This document shows positions 1-7,835 of a stretch of 51,395 nt of DNA, one piece after another (within the stretch, counting starts at the first letter, position 1; each line of letters starts with the position of its first letter). The stretch lies in the NCBI GenBank assembly GCA_964652125.1, contig CAZZAE010000003.1, positions 1 to 51,395 of the forward strand. Reading direction: 5' to 3'. Made by a program: the position numbers and the translations under genes. The DNA is from CAZFNQ01 sp964652125. Lineage in GTDB: Bacteria > Patescibacteriota > Saccharimonadia > Saccharimonadales > JANWIN01. The notes beneath the pieces are model-generated. The model ran no database searches and was not told where the DNA came from. It was given only the letters and a program-made list of their open reading frames with translations.

Positions 1-74
1 CTACCTATACTGAGTACACAAGAACGTATTAACAAATAAAACAAACGAAAAAAGCTTAAAAAGGGGAACTATTC

Positions 75-323
75 ATGGCCAAAAGTATAACTATCTTCAC
101 TACTAATACTTGCGCTTACTGTGTAATGGTAAAGCGTTGGTTGGGCGCTAAGGGCTTCACTTACGATGAAGTTAATTTAGACGAAAATCCAGACCGCCAA
201 GCCGAGGCAATGCAAATGAGTGGCCAATTGGCAGTCCCCGTAACTATTGTTACCAAACAAGATGACAGCCAGGAAGTAATAGTTGGCTATAACTTAGCTA
301 AACTCGCTCCCGCTGTTGCCTAA
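75..323 (+). CDS. Glutaredoxin-like thiol-disulfide oxidoreductase
   Basis: An 82-residue protein with a thioredoxin fold of glutaredoxin/NrdH size. The active site CAYC lies at about residues 13-16 after the first beta strand, and the cis-proline motif (AVPVTIV) lies near residue 55, where this family binds its substrate thiol. It should reduce disulfides in the cytoplasm, for example in ribonucleotide reductase or peroxidases. The ATG is preceded by a good Shine-Dalgarno (AAGGGG, about 9 nt upstream), and a TATACT hexamer at 6-11 may be its -10 element. Thioredoxin reductase lies 116 nt downstream on the same strand, so the two may form an electron relay in which TrxB reduces this protein, as with NrdH; that pairing is inferred. 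Assignment to Grx, NrdH or a Saccharibacteria-specific subgroup is not certain. Confidence 0.88.
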   Translation: MAKSITIFTTNTCAYCVMVKRWLGAKGFTYDEVNLDENPDRQAEAMQMSGQLAVPVTIVTKQDDSQEVIVGYNLAKLAPAVA

Positions 324-439
324 TAGATAGCTACAAATAATTAGACCACTAGTTTTGACTGGGACGAGTGAGCTTTCAATATTGATTTAGCTTGTGATTT
401 GGCGCTGAGAGATGACGCTAGTAGAATAAAGAGGAACTT

Positions 440-1429
440 ATGAGTAAAACACAAACTACAACGCCAAAAGTTTGGGATGTAATTATGATTGGAGCGGGAC
501 CAGCTGCACTCAGTGCAGCTATTTACACTACCCGTGAGGATTTGACTACACTTATGATCGAAAAAGGTCCAATTGGCGGACTTGCCGCTGTAACTGATTG
601 GGTTGATAATTATCCCGGTTTTCCTAAAGGTATTTCCGGCTTGGACTTGTCTGAAAATTTACGTCTTCAAGCCGAGCGCTTCGGTGCCCAGTTTGAGTAT
701 AGTGATGTCAAAGAAATTGTAGACGAGAAAAATACCAAGCTAATTAAGACTGATGTTGGTGACTTTCGAGCTAAGTCAGTATTGATCGCTACTGGAAGCG
801 ATTATAAAAAAGTAGGCGTTCCAGGCGAAAAAGAATATTACGCAAGGGGAGTGCATTACTGTGCGACTTGTGACGGTGCCTTTTACCGTGATAAGAAATT
901 GGTAGTTATAGGTGGTGGTAATTCCGCCGTCCAGGAAAGCTTGTTTTTAACTCGGTTCGCCAGTCATATAGATATGTTGGTACGAAGTCAACTCAAGGCC
1001 AGCGATGTGCTTTTGCATGAGCTAGAGAAAAATCCAAAAATCAGCGTACATTTGGGCGTCACCACTGATGAAATTGTTGGCGACAAGCCGGTGAGCGAAG
1101 GTGGAAAAGTATTAAAAGTAATTGGTACTGAAAGTGGTAAAAAAGTTGAATTTCTAACTGATGGAGTCTTCGTTTTCGTTGGATTAATGCCCAACACTCA
1201 ATTCTTAAAGAATATTGAACTTGACGAAATTGGCTTCGTTAAAACCAATCTGCATCTTGCTACAAATATGCCAGGAGTATTTGCGGCTGGTGATGTCAGA
1301 AGCGGGGCCACTATGCAGGTAGCTAGCGCAGTGGGTGAAGGTGCAACCGCGGCTTTAATGATCCGCCAATATTTAGAAGGCCGCATGATGGAGCACGAGC
1401 CCATGATGGCAACCGTGACTACGGGATAA
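440..1429 (+). CDS. trxB: Thioredoxin reductase (NADPH, flavoprotein)
   Basis: A 329-residue low-molecular-weight thioredoxin reductase of ordinary length. An N-terminal FAD site (GAGPAALSAA, about residues 18-27) is followed by the redox-active CATC at residues 141-144 and a nucleotide-binding GGGNSAVQE near residue 160. A C-terminal second FAD motif (AAGDVR) lies near residue 285. It transfers electrons from NADPH through FAD to thioredoxin or glutaredoxin-like proteins. The start is supported by AGAGGA 6-7 nt upstream. The stop codon directly abuts the stop codon of the convergent flavin reductase gene, leaving no intergenic base. The upstream glutaredoxin-like gene is its likely partner. 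Confidence 0.95.
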   Translation: MSKTQTTTPKVWDVIMIGAGPAALSAAIYTTREDLTTLMIEKGPIGGLAAVTDWVDNYPGFPKGISGLDLSENLRLQAERFGAQFEYSDVKEIVDEKNTKLIKTDVGDFRAKSVLIATGSDYKKVGVPGEKEYYARGVHYCATCDGAFYRDKKLVVIGGGNSAVQESLFLTRFASHIDMLVRSQLKASDVLLHELEKNPKISVHLGVTTDEIVGDKPVSEGGKVLKVIGTESGKKVEFLTDGVFVFVGLMPNTQFLKNIELDEIGFVKTNLHLATNMPGVFAAGDVRSGATMQVASAVGEGATAALMIRQYLEGRMMEHEPMMATVTTG

Positions 1430-2143
1430 TTATTTTAAATCGGCTGTGTAGTTGGGGAAAAAGTCTAGGACCAAATTGGATTTATTAACTCCTTGGGCCA
1501 AAATATCCGTTTCTAGGGCTTCCACCATAGGTTCGGGTCCTGACACGTAGATGCGTTTGTCGCCAAAATCTCCAGTCAATTCGATTATCTTGTCAGCAGA
1601 TAATTTACCAACTAAACCCTGCCAACTTGGTGTTGGTGTGCTAACTATTACCTGAACCTCAGCACCATAGCTTTTAAATAAATCTTCAAAAAGTATATCT
1701 TTTGGTTGGTTGAAGGCCAGTAAGACCTGCACTTCACGCCGTTCTTTTACTTCAATCAGCCACTTTATTATGCTGTGATAGGGTGTCAGTCCCATGCCAC
1801 CAGCTATAAAAATGAGTGGAATTGATTTATCTTTGGGCAATACAAAATCTCCCATTGGTTCAACAATCTTAATCTTACTACCAGGCTTTAGGCTAAATAG
1901 AGTTTTTTTGAAAGTGCTACTTTTTGATCCCGCATATTTAGTTGTAATACTAATTAATTTGTCAGTTGGTGCTGATGACAACGTAAACCAATGTTTAACG
2001 CCGCGTTCATCGGGGTTATCGTGTGGCAGAAACATTTCAATAAACTGACCAGCACTATATCTAAGTGGCCGATTTGGCAAAAACCAAAAAGTTCTGACAT
2101 TATAATTTTCTTGATGAGTGCGGTCTAGTGTTACCTCTAGCAT
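1430..2143 (-). CDS. FAD/NAD(P)H oxidoreductase of the ferredoxin-NADP reductase family
   Basis: A 237-residue two-domain flavin reductase. The N-terminal beta-barrel carries the FAD-binding segment HWFTLSSAP (about residues 52-60), a variant of the family RxYS motif. The C-terminal Rossmann-like domain shows the pyridine-nucleotide motif GGMGLTP near residue 116 and YVSGPEPMVEAL near residue 200. The protein ends after the NAD domain, so the 2Fe-2S domain of phthalate dioxygenase-type reductases is absent and any iron-sulfur or other acceptor must be a separate protein. Its physiological acceptor is not evident from the context. The start has AAGGG about 6 nt upstream. The gene converges on trxB with zero spacing. 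Confidence 0.85.
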   Translation of the reverse strand: MLEVTLDRTHQENYNVRTFWFLPNRPLRYSAGQFIEMFLPHDNPDERGVKHWFTLSSAPTDKLISITTKYAGSKSSTFKKTLFSLKPGSKIKIVEPMGDFVLPKDKSIPLIFIAGGMGLTPYHSIIKWLIEVKERREVQVLLAFNQPKDILFEDLFKSYGAEVQVIVSTPTPSWQGLVGKLSADKIIELTGDFGDKRIYVSGPEPMVEALETDILAQGVNKSNLVLDFFPNYTADLK

Positions 2144-2180
2144 TGTTACCCTTTTTGGACTTATACTCTCAACAACTTAG

Positions 2181-2194
2181 TGTACAATATTACA
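2181..2194. promoter_or_regulatory. TGTA-N6-TACA palindrome at the ppa promoter
   Basis: The palindrome TGTACAATATTACA overlaps a TACAAT -10-like hexamer (2183-2188), 32 nt before the ppa GTG start. The same TGTA-N6-TACA pattern occurs at the uvrB and dnaE promoters. It is an operator candidate only. Confidence 0.4.
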
Positions 2195-2225
2195 AGTAAA
2201 TTACACCCGAACGAAAGGACAAAAA

Positions 2226-2753
2226 GTGACTGATTTTAATAAGACTTTAACGCCAGGTGACTACACCAACGGTGTCGTTAATACGGTCGTTGAAATACCT
2301 AAGGGTTCGACTATGAAGATTGAATGGGACCGAGAACGAGCGACTTTTGTGCTTGACAGAGTAGAGCCTGGGATTTTTGCTAAGCCATGTAACTACGGAT
2401 TTATACCCCAAACGCTAGATGATGATGGTGATGAATTGGATACCTTGATTGTTACCGACGAACCACTGACTACAGGTGTATGGCTAGAAGCTAAAGTTAT
2501 TGGTGTGATGAACTTCGTTGATGATGGAGATAACGATCATAAAATAGTCGTAGTGCCGGCCGATGACCGTAACAGTGGCGATCAAGTAAAAACAGTTGAT
2601 GATTTAGGTGAACGCTGGAAGCAAAAAGTTGCCCACCACTTTAACCACTATAAGGATCTTAAAAAACCTGGTTCAACCAAAGTCTTGGGCTGGGGCGATA
2701 TTGAAGATGCCAAAAAAATTATCGCCGAGTCCATTGGTCGGTACAAGAAGTAG
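2226..2753 (+). CDS. ppa: Inorganic pyrophosphatase (family I)
   Basis: A 175-residue soluble family I pyrophosphatase, the standard bacterial length. It hydrolyses pyrophosphate to two phosphates with Mg2+, pulling polymerase, aminoacyl-tRNA synthetase and nucleotide reactions forward. The diagnostic acidic signature is present: DDDGDELDTLIVTD at about residues 65-78 corresponds to the family D-G-D-P-L-D metal site, with E in place of the usual P. NYGFIPQT just upstream is also typical. The start is GTG with CGAAAGGAC about 6 nt upstream; no in-frame ATG gives a complete N-terminus. It has its own promoter region and is followed by the gap operon 86 nt away. Confidence 0.95.
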   Translation: MTDFNKTLTPGDYTNGVVNTVVEIPKGSTMKIEWDRERATFVLDRVEPGIFAKPCNYGFIPQTLDDDGDELDTLIVTDEPLTTGVWLEAKVIGVMNFVDDGDNDHKIVVVPADDRNSGDQVKTVDDLGERWKQKVAHHFNHYKDLKKPGSTKVLGWGDIEDAKKIIAESIGRYKK

Positions 2754-2773
2754 TATCTTTGCCAAGTTTACAG

Positions 2774-2802
2774 TTGCGAACGGGGTGGAATATCTATACA
2801 AT
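2774..2802 (+). promoter_or_regulatory. Sigma-70-type promoter of the gap operon
   Basis: TTGCGA (2774-2779) and TACAAT (2797-2802) are separated by 17 nt. The predicted start near 2809 gives a leader of about 30 nt containing a Shine-Dalgarno (GAGG) before gap. No other good promoter is seen before pfkB, so this probably drives the whole sugar-phosphate cluster. Confidence 0.6.
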
Positions 2803-2839
2803 TGTCTTGAAAACTACTAATGCTTAAAACGAGGTTAAA

Positions 2840-3910
2840 ATGAAGATAAGGGTGGCAATAAATGGTTTTGGACGCATAGGTCGAAACGCTTTTAAGGTAG
2901 CGTTTGAGCGAACTGATGTAGAGATTGTAGCTATAAATGATTTAACAGATACTAAGACGCTAGCGCATTTACTTAAATACGATAGCAATTACGGTCGTTA
3001 TGAACATAAAGTCGATTTTGACGAGCAAAACATTATTGTCGACAGCAAACCAGTAAAAGTCTTGGCCGAAAAGGACCCTGCCGCACTACCTTGGCGCGAT
3101 TTAAAAATTGATGTCGTAATTGAATCTACTGGTTTTTTTGTCGATCCAGCTAAAGCCAAAGCTCACATCGATGCCGGTGCTAAAAAAGTCGTAATCTCAG
3201 CGCCTGCTAAAGGCGAAGGTGCCGATACGATAGTACTGGGAGTAAATGAAGACAAACTAGCCACTAGCGGAGATATTATCAGTAATGCAAGTTGTACTAC
3301 CAACTGCATCACTCCAGTGGCAGCAGTAATTCATAGTGAGTTTGGTATAGAAAAAGCTATGATGACGACCGTTCACAGCTATACTGCTAGCCAACGATTG
3401 CAAGACGCCCCGGCCAAGGATTTGCGCGAAGCTCGCAGTGCTGCTGAAAACATTGTTCCAACGACAACCGGAGCCTCTATTGCCGCGGCTAAAGCCATGC
3501 CAGAACTAGTAGGAATATTTGGCGGTCTAAGTATTAGAGTACCAACACCAGTGGTATCATTGAGTGATTTTGTAATTATTACCAAAAGCCCCGTAACAGT
3601 TGAAACTGTCAACGAAGCTTTTAAACGAGCTGCAAAAAATACCTACTTTCAAGGAATACTGGACGTAACAGAAGAAGAACTTGTAAGCAGTGATTTCATT
3701 GGTAATACCCACTCAGCTATAGTTGATCTTAAGCTAACTGCCGTTGTTGGCGGTAACATGCTTAAAGTCGTTGCTTGGTACGACAATGAATGGGGTTACT
3801 CCAACCGTCTAGTTGAAATAGTTGCCGATGCTGGTAGACTACTGCAACCAAAGTCAGAAGAGCCGGCCACACCAGCTCCTATAACCGCCATTCCCATTGC
3901 CACCAACTAA
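2840..3910 (+). CDS. gap: Glyceraldehyde-3-phosphate dehydrogenase (type I)
   Basis: A 356-residue class I GAPDH that oxidises glyceraldehyde 3-phosphate to 1,3-bisphosphoglycerate with NAD. The NAD site GFGRIGRNAF is at residues 9-18, followed by an acidic residue in AINDLTD consistent with NAD preference. The catalytic motif SNASCTTNC places the nucleophilic cysteine at residue 152, and HSYTASQRLQD supplies the catalytic histidine region. It is about 20 residues longer than usual because of a Pro/Ala-rich, probably disordered C-terminal tail (PKSEEPATPAPITA). It is the first gene of a run whose members are separated by 14 nt or less or overlap, extending through the aldolase. Confidence 0.96.
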   Translation: MKIRVAINGFGRIGRNAFKVAFERTDVEIVAINDLTDTKTLAHLLKYDSNYGRYEHKVDFDEQNIIVDSKPVKVLAEKDPAALPWRDLKIDVVIESTGFFVDPAKAKAHIDAGAKKVVISAPAKGEGADTIVLGVNEDKLATSGDIISNASCTTNCITPVAAVIHSEFGIEKAMMTTVHSYTASQRLQDAPAKDLREARSAAENIVPTTTGASIAAAKAMPELVGIFGGLSIRVPTPVVSLSDFVIITKSPVTVETVNEAFKRAAKNTYFQGILDVTEEELVSSDFIGNTHSAIVDLKLTAVVGGNMLKVVAWYDNEWGYSNRLVEIVADAGRLLQPKSEEPATPAPITAIPIATN

Positions 3911-3924
3911 AGGAACAAAAGTCT

Positions 3925-4371
3925 ATGAAAATATATATTGGCGCTGATCATAGAGGGTTTTACTTAAAAAAAGATCTAGTGGAGTTTTTGCAGCGTTCAG
4001 GATATGACGTAGTCGATGAGGGTGATAAACAATTAAACCCCGAGGATGACTTTCCGCAATTTGCGGGTAGGGTGGCAACTAATGTGCTGGCAAGTGATGA
4101 TCCAGACCCTCGTGGCATCCTATTATGTGGTAGTGGCCAGGGTATGTGCATTGCTGCCAATCGCTTTCGAGGAATACGAGCGGCCCTAGCCTATGACGCA
4201 GCGGCAGCGAAGAGTAGTCGCAATGATGATGATAGCAACGTACTTTGCCTACCAGCAGATATTTTAAAGAAAGATAAAGCTAACCAAATTGCGATAACTT
4301 GGCTGTCTACTTCTTTTGCTGATGCCAGACGCTTTCGTCGTCGAAATAAAGAGCTAGATGAGCTAGGTTAA
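3925..4371 (+). CDS. rpiB: Ribose-5-phosphate isomerase B (RpiB/LacAB family)
   Basis: A 148-residue protein of normal RpiB length that interconverts ribulose 5-phosphate and ribose 5-phosphate. GADHRGFYLK at residues 6-15 provides the substrate-binding Asp-His, and LLCGSGQGM holds the catalytic cysteine near residue 72. The later conserved segment usually written HNDANVL appears here as RNDDDSNVL, so the usual histidine is replaced by arginine, a position known to vary in the family. AAAGGAAC before the ATG is the ribosome binding site. The gene sits 14 nt after gap and 2 nt before rpe, so co-translation with both is likely. Confidence 0.9.
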   Translation: MKIYIGADHRGFYLKKDLVEFLQRSGYDVVDEGDKQLNPEDDFPQFAGRVATNVLASDDPDPRGILLCGSGQGMCIAANRFRGIRAALAYDAAAAKSSRNDDDSNVLCLPADILKKDKANQIAITWLSTSFADARRFRRRNKELDELG

Positions 4372-4373
4372 TT

Positions 4374-5018
4374 ATGGCGATTATATGTCCAACAGTTTTA
4401 GCCGGTAATGAACACACTTATAGGCAGCAGATGGAGCGGGTAGCTAAGTTTGCTAAGCGGATTCAAATTGATTTAATGGATGGAGTTTTTGCGCCCCATA
4501 AATCGGTAGGAATTGAAAGTGTTTGGTGGCCAGTCGGCGTAACAGCTGATATACATCTCATGTATCAAAACCCAGATGATCAACTAGCTTCTTTGGTAGC
4601 ATTAAACCCAAACTTAGTAATAGTGCACGCTGAGGCTGATGGAGATTTTTATAATTTGTCAGAAACTCTAAAAGATAAAGGCATTAGGGTTGGATTGGCT
4701 CTTTTAAAAGACACACCGGTGTCAAAAATTGAACCGGTACTAGACACAATTGATCATGTCCTTATATTCAGTGGACAATTGGGCAGTTTTGGCGGCCAGG
4801 CTGACCTAGATCTACTGGAGAAAGTTCAAGCCATTAAAGTTATCAATCCGGCAATTGAGATTGGTTGGGACGGCGGTATCAACGAGCTAAATACGCAGCA
4901 ATTAGTAGCTGGTGGTGTTGATGTCCTAAACGTCGGTGGATTCTTGCAACGAGCCCCACATCCCCATGATGCTTATGCTAGACTAGAAGTACTGGTACAA
5001 GCAGTTAATAATGGCTAA
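4374..5018 (+). CDS. rpe: Ribulose-phosphate 3-epimerase-like protein
   Basis: A 214-residue TIM-barrel protein matching ribulose-5-phosphate 3-epimerase in order: ICPTVLA (usual PSILSA), QIDLMDGVFAPH at residues 31-42, DIHLM with His61, a phosphate-loop remnant GSFGGQ near 137-142, and GWDGGIN with Asp166. Three of the four expected metal ligands are visible (Asp33, His61, Asp166), but the first histidine of the H-x-D-x-M-D-G motif is Gln31. The enzyme would link ribulose and xylulose 5-phosphate, feeding the transketolase encoded next. Its last 8 nt overlap the transketolase N-half. The pathway context is strong, but the lost ligand leaves metal use or activity uncertain. Confidence 0.82.
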   Translation: MAIICPTVLAGNEHTYRQQMERVAKFAKRIQIDLMDGVFAPHKSVGIESVWWPVGVTADIHLMYQNPDDQLASLVALNPNLVIVHAEADGDFYNLSETLKDKGIRVGLALLKDTPVSKIEPVLDTIDHVLIFSGQLGSFGGQADLDLLEKVQAIKVINPAIEIGWDGGINELNTQQLVAGGVDVLNVGGFLQRAPHPHDAYARLEVLVQAVNNG

Positions 5019-5868
5019 AAAACTTACAATTGAGGAGCTAGAGCTCAAAGCTACCCAGATCCGTGAGGATATTATTAAGATGCTCCTAGAAGCGGGTAGT
5101 GGTCATAGTGCCGGACCACTCGGTCTGGCTGATGTCTTTACGGCTCTTTATTTTGACATTTTAAAACACGATCCTGGCAAACCTAATTGGGATCAGCGCG
5201 ATATCTTGGTGCTGAGTAATGGTCATTGTGTACCGGTGCAATATGCCACCATGGCGAATGCTGGTTACTTTGAACGAAGCGAACTAATGACACTTCGAAA
5301 ACTAGGATCACGACTGCAGGGTCATCCGGAACGACAGCGCCTTCCTGGCCTGGAAACTACCAGTGGACCACTTGGTTGTGGGCTCAGCCAAGCCGCAGGT
5401 ATGGCTTTGGCTTTGCGCATGAACAAAGACAAGTTCCGTTGGGTATATGTCGTCATGAGCGATGGAGAACAAGATGAGGGAAATGTCTGGGAAGCAGCTA
5501 TGTTATGTGCTAAATACAAACTAAATAATGTTATAGCCCTGACTGATAGAAATAATATACAAATTGACGGACCAACTGAATCCATAATGCCGCTAGAGGA
5601 CTTGAAGGCAAAGTGGGAAGCTTTTGGTTGGCACGTTATCGAAATAGATGGCAATAATATGGAAGCAATAATCGATGCCTATGCCATGGGCCGCGCAATT
5701 GTAGAAAAACCGACCATGATATTGGCTCACACAGTTCCTGGTAAAGGCGTAGATTTTATGGAATACGATTTCCACTGGCACGGGAAACCACCTGATGAAG
5801 CAGAAGCCAAAACAGCTTTACTTGAGCTCCGTACCTTAAAGGGCAAGATAAAGTCGGAGCATCAATAA
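5011..5868 (+). CDS. Transketolase, N-terminal (TPP pyrophosphate-binding) half
   Basis: A 285-residue protein equivalent to the first domain of transketolase. It contains GSGHSAGPLG near residue 30, the LQGHPER segment, and the thiamine diphosphate motif from SDGEQDEGNVWEA (residues 150-162) to the NN pair in DRNNIQIDG. It must assemble with the C-terminal half encoded next to make the active enzyme, which transfers two-carbon ketol units between sugar phosphates. The two stops and starts are fused (TAATG at 5866-5870), so the halves are probably translated in fixed ratio. Splitting of this enzyme is well known in archaea and various bacteria including CPR lineages, so it is not read as a frameshift. 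Confidence 0.93.
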   Translation: MAKKLTIEELELKATQIREDIIKMLLEAGSGHSAGPLGLADVFTALYFDILKHDPGKPNWDQRDILVLSNGHCVPVQYATMANAGYFERSELMTLRKLGSRLQGHPERQRLPGLETTSGPLGCGLSQAAGMALALRMNKDKFRWVYVVMSDGEQDEGNVWEAAMLCAKYKLNNVIALTDRNNIQIDGPTESIMPLEDLKAKWEAFGWHVIEIDGNNMEAIIDAYAMGRAIVEKPTMILAHTVPGKGVDFMEYDFHWHGKPPDEAEAKTALLELRTLKGKIKSEHQ

Positions 5869-6851
5869 TGGATACCCATTTAGTTGATAATATTACAAGT
5901 AAAGATTTAGTAACTGAACCGATTCGTAAAGGCTTTGGTCGTGGACTTTTAAAAGCTGGTCAAACTTTCGAGGATGTAGTCGCCGCCTGTGCTGATTTAA
6001 CCGAATCGACGCAAATGCATTTATTTAAGGAGGCATATCCTGAGCGTTTTATAGAAGTTGGAGTCGCCGAGCAAAATCTCGTCACAATTGGTTCAGGTCT
6101 AGCAGCTCAAGGCAAAATTCCATTTGTTAGTAGTTATGCTGCATTTAGCCCTGGTAGAAACTGGGAACAAATTCGGACTACCATTGCCCTAAATAACCAA
6201 CCTGTAAAAATTATTGGTTCCCATGCCGGTGTGTCAGTTGGCCCAGACGGAGCCACCCATCAAATGTTGGAAGATATTGCCCTAATGAGAGCTCTGCCAA
6301 ACATGGTAGTAATTGCTCCAGGCGATAGTTTAGAAGCTGAACGGGCAACTCTGGCTATGGCGGCCGATAAAGAGCACCCAACCTATATGCGCTTAGCCCG
6401 CGAAGCCACGCCTATCATTAGCACTCCCAAAACTCCATTTGAGATCGGGAAAGCATATGTCTACGCTCAGGGAAGTGATATTACAATTGTCAGTACAGGA
6501 ACTATGACCTATCAAGCACTACTGGCTGCTGAAAAATTGTTTAAAGATGGTATCGACCTTGAAGTCATCCATGTACCAACTATTAAACCGCTCGATAAAG
6601 TGACAATACTAAACAGTGTGCGTAAAACTGGAATGGTAATAACGGCTGAGGAAGGTCAAATTAACGGTGGTCTGGGTGGAGCCGTGGCAGAACTACTAGG
6701 CGAAGAACACCCGGTACCCATGCGCCGGATTGGAATGCGGGACCGCTTTGGAGAATCTGGCAACCCTGAAGAATTATTAGAGCATTTTGGTCTGACTGCT
6801 AAGCACATTGCTTTAGCGGCCCACGAATTAACACATAAACATAGGAACTAA
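5868..6851 (+). CDS. Transketolase, C-terminal (Pyr plus C-terminal domains) half
   Basis: A 327-residue partner of the preceding gene. It carries the pyrimidine-binding domain with the catalytic glutamate in EVGVAEQNLV (near residue 64), the GSHAGVSVGPDGATHQ segment, and the C-terminal transketolase domain (ITAEEGQINGGLGGAV). Substrate histidines usual in this half are plausible in the GSHAG and GATHQ positions. The start overlaps the previous stop by one base, and GGAG about 8 nt upstream supports it. Similar split pairs are sometimes labelled 1-deoxyxylulose-5-phosphate synthase-like, but gene order with rpe and rpiB favours transketolase. Confidence 0.93.
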   Translation: MDTHLVDNITSKDLVTEPIRKGFGRGLLKAGQTFEDVVAACADLTESTQMHLFKEAYPERFIEVGVAEQNLVTIGSGLAAQGKIPFVSSYAAFSPGRNWEQIRTTIALNNQPVKIIGSHAGVSVGPDGATHQMLEDIALMRALPNMVVIAPGDSLEAERATLAMAADKEHPTYMRLAREATPIISTPKTPFEIGKAYVYAQGSDITIVSTGTMTYQALLAAEKLFKDGIDLEVIHVPTIKPLDKVTILNSVRKTGMVITAEEGQINGGLGGAVAELLGEEHPVPMRRIGMRDRFGESGNPEELLEHFGLTAKHIALAAHELTHKHRN

Positions 6852-6854
6852 ATA

Positions 6855-7766
6855 ATGCCGCAAACTTTAGAACAAACAAAATTAAGTTGTCAAAAAGCTC
6901 GAGCTGCCATGCAACGGGCAAGGGATGAACATTTTGCATTGGGGGCTTTTAATCTAGATAATCAAGAAACCTTAATAGCAGTTGCCAAAGCTGCTCGAGC
7001 TAAAAACTCACCAGTGCTTGTGGAAGTCAGCAAAGGTGAAGTTGATCTTATGGGACTCAACAATGTTCGAGACATGGTCAATAACTATAAAACGGCATTT
7101 GGGCTTGAAATTTATATAAACCTTGATCATTCGCCATCTGTGCAAGATGCCATAGACGGAATTGAAGCCGGATTTGAATTTATTCACATTGATATTTCCC
7201 AGGCTAATCATGATGCTACCGAGCAGGAAATAATTGCCGAAACTAAAAAAGTAGTAGAGGCAGCCAAGAAGACTGGTGCATTAGTGGAGAGCGAACCCCA
7301 CTATTTTGGAGGAGGATCTAATGTCTTTGATAAAGCTTTTGACTATGAGGAAATTAAAAAGACATTTAGCACTCCAGAAGGGGCTAAGAACTTTGTCGAT
7401 CAATCAGGCATAGATACCTATGCCGCAGCAATTGGAAATCTTCATGGTCATTATCCAATTCCCAAAGTCTTAGATTTAGAACTACTACAGCGAATTCGCC
7501 AAGCCTTAACTTGTAATATTAGTTTGCACGGTGGTAGCGGCACACCAGAACATTACTTTATTGAGGCAGTTAAGATAGGTGTTTCTAAAGTAAATATTAA
7601 TACCGACATGCGAATTGCCTACCGTAAAACACTTGAAAAAGTTCTAGCCGATAATCCCAGTGAGTTTGCCGTTGTAAAACTAATGGATACTGTCATTGGT
7701 GCAGTCCAAGCCGTGGTGGAGAGCAAGATAGATATGTTTAATTCCGCAGGCAAAGCCCAGCCATAA
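6855..7766 (+). CDS. fba: Class II (metal-dependent) ketose-bisphosphate aldolase
   Basis: A 303-residue class II aldolase. Visible motifs are AFNLDNQE near residue 32, INLDHS with the catalytic aspartate and first zinc histidine near residues 92-94, VESEPHYFGGGSN, AIGNLHGHY with the second zinc histidine near residue 198, LHGGSG with the third, and NINTDMR for phosphate binding. It should cleave or form fructose 1,6-bisphosphate, and members of this family can also act on sedoheptulose 1,7-bisphosphate. It ends the gap operon, 3 nt after transketolase, with AGGAAC as its ribosome binding site. Tagatose-bisphosphate specificity cannot be excluded from sequence alone. Confidence 0.9.
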   Translation: MPQTLEQTKLSCQKARAAMQRARDEHFALGAFNLDNQETLIAVAKAARAKNSPVLVEVSKGEVDLMGLNNVRDMVNNYKTAFGLEIYINLDHSPSVQDAIDGIEAGFEFIHIDISQANHDATEQEIIAETKKVVEAAKKTGALVESEPHYFGGGSNVFDKAFDYEEIKKTFSTPEGAKNFVDQSGIDTYAAAIGNLHGHYPIPKVLDLELLQRIRQALTCNISLHGGSGTPEHYFIEAVKIGVSKVNINTDMRIAYRKTLEKVLADNPSEFAVVKLMDTVIGAVQAVVESKIDMFNSAGKAQP

Positions 7767-7789
7767 GCGGATTGCGTTTATCGCAGTAT

Positions 7790-7818
7790 TTGTGGCACAA
7801 TTACTGAGTCAATAATAT
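7790..7818 (+). promoter_or_regulatory. Promoter of the PfkB kinase gene with a short inverted repeat
   Basis: TTGTGG (7790-7795) and TAATAT (7813-7818) are spaced 17 nt apart. The -35 lies within the inverted repeat TTGTGGCACAA (7790-7800), and a smaller repeat TTGCG/CGCA lies just upstream (7772-7784). This suggests that the kinase can be expressed separately from the upstream operon; an operator role for the repeat is speculative. Confidence 0.5.
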
Positions 7819-7835
7819 AAACAGAAAGTGGTGGG

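Noticed and set aside
2608..2820. A 70-codon plus-strand frame overlapping the end of ppa
   Set aside because: It lies in an alternate frame of ppa, runs over the gap promoter, and has basic low-information sequence.
5011..6851. Frameshifted transketolase pseudogene
   Set aside because: The split falls between domains, the genes overlap by one base with a ribosome binding site for the second, and both halves keep their motifs; this is a known two-subunit arrangement.
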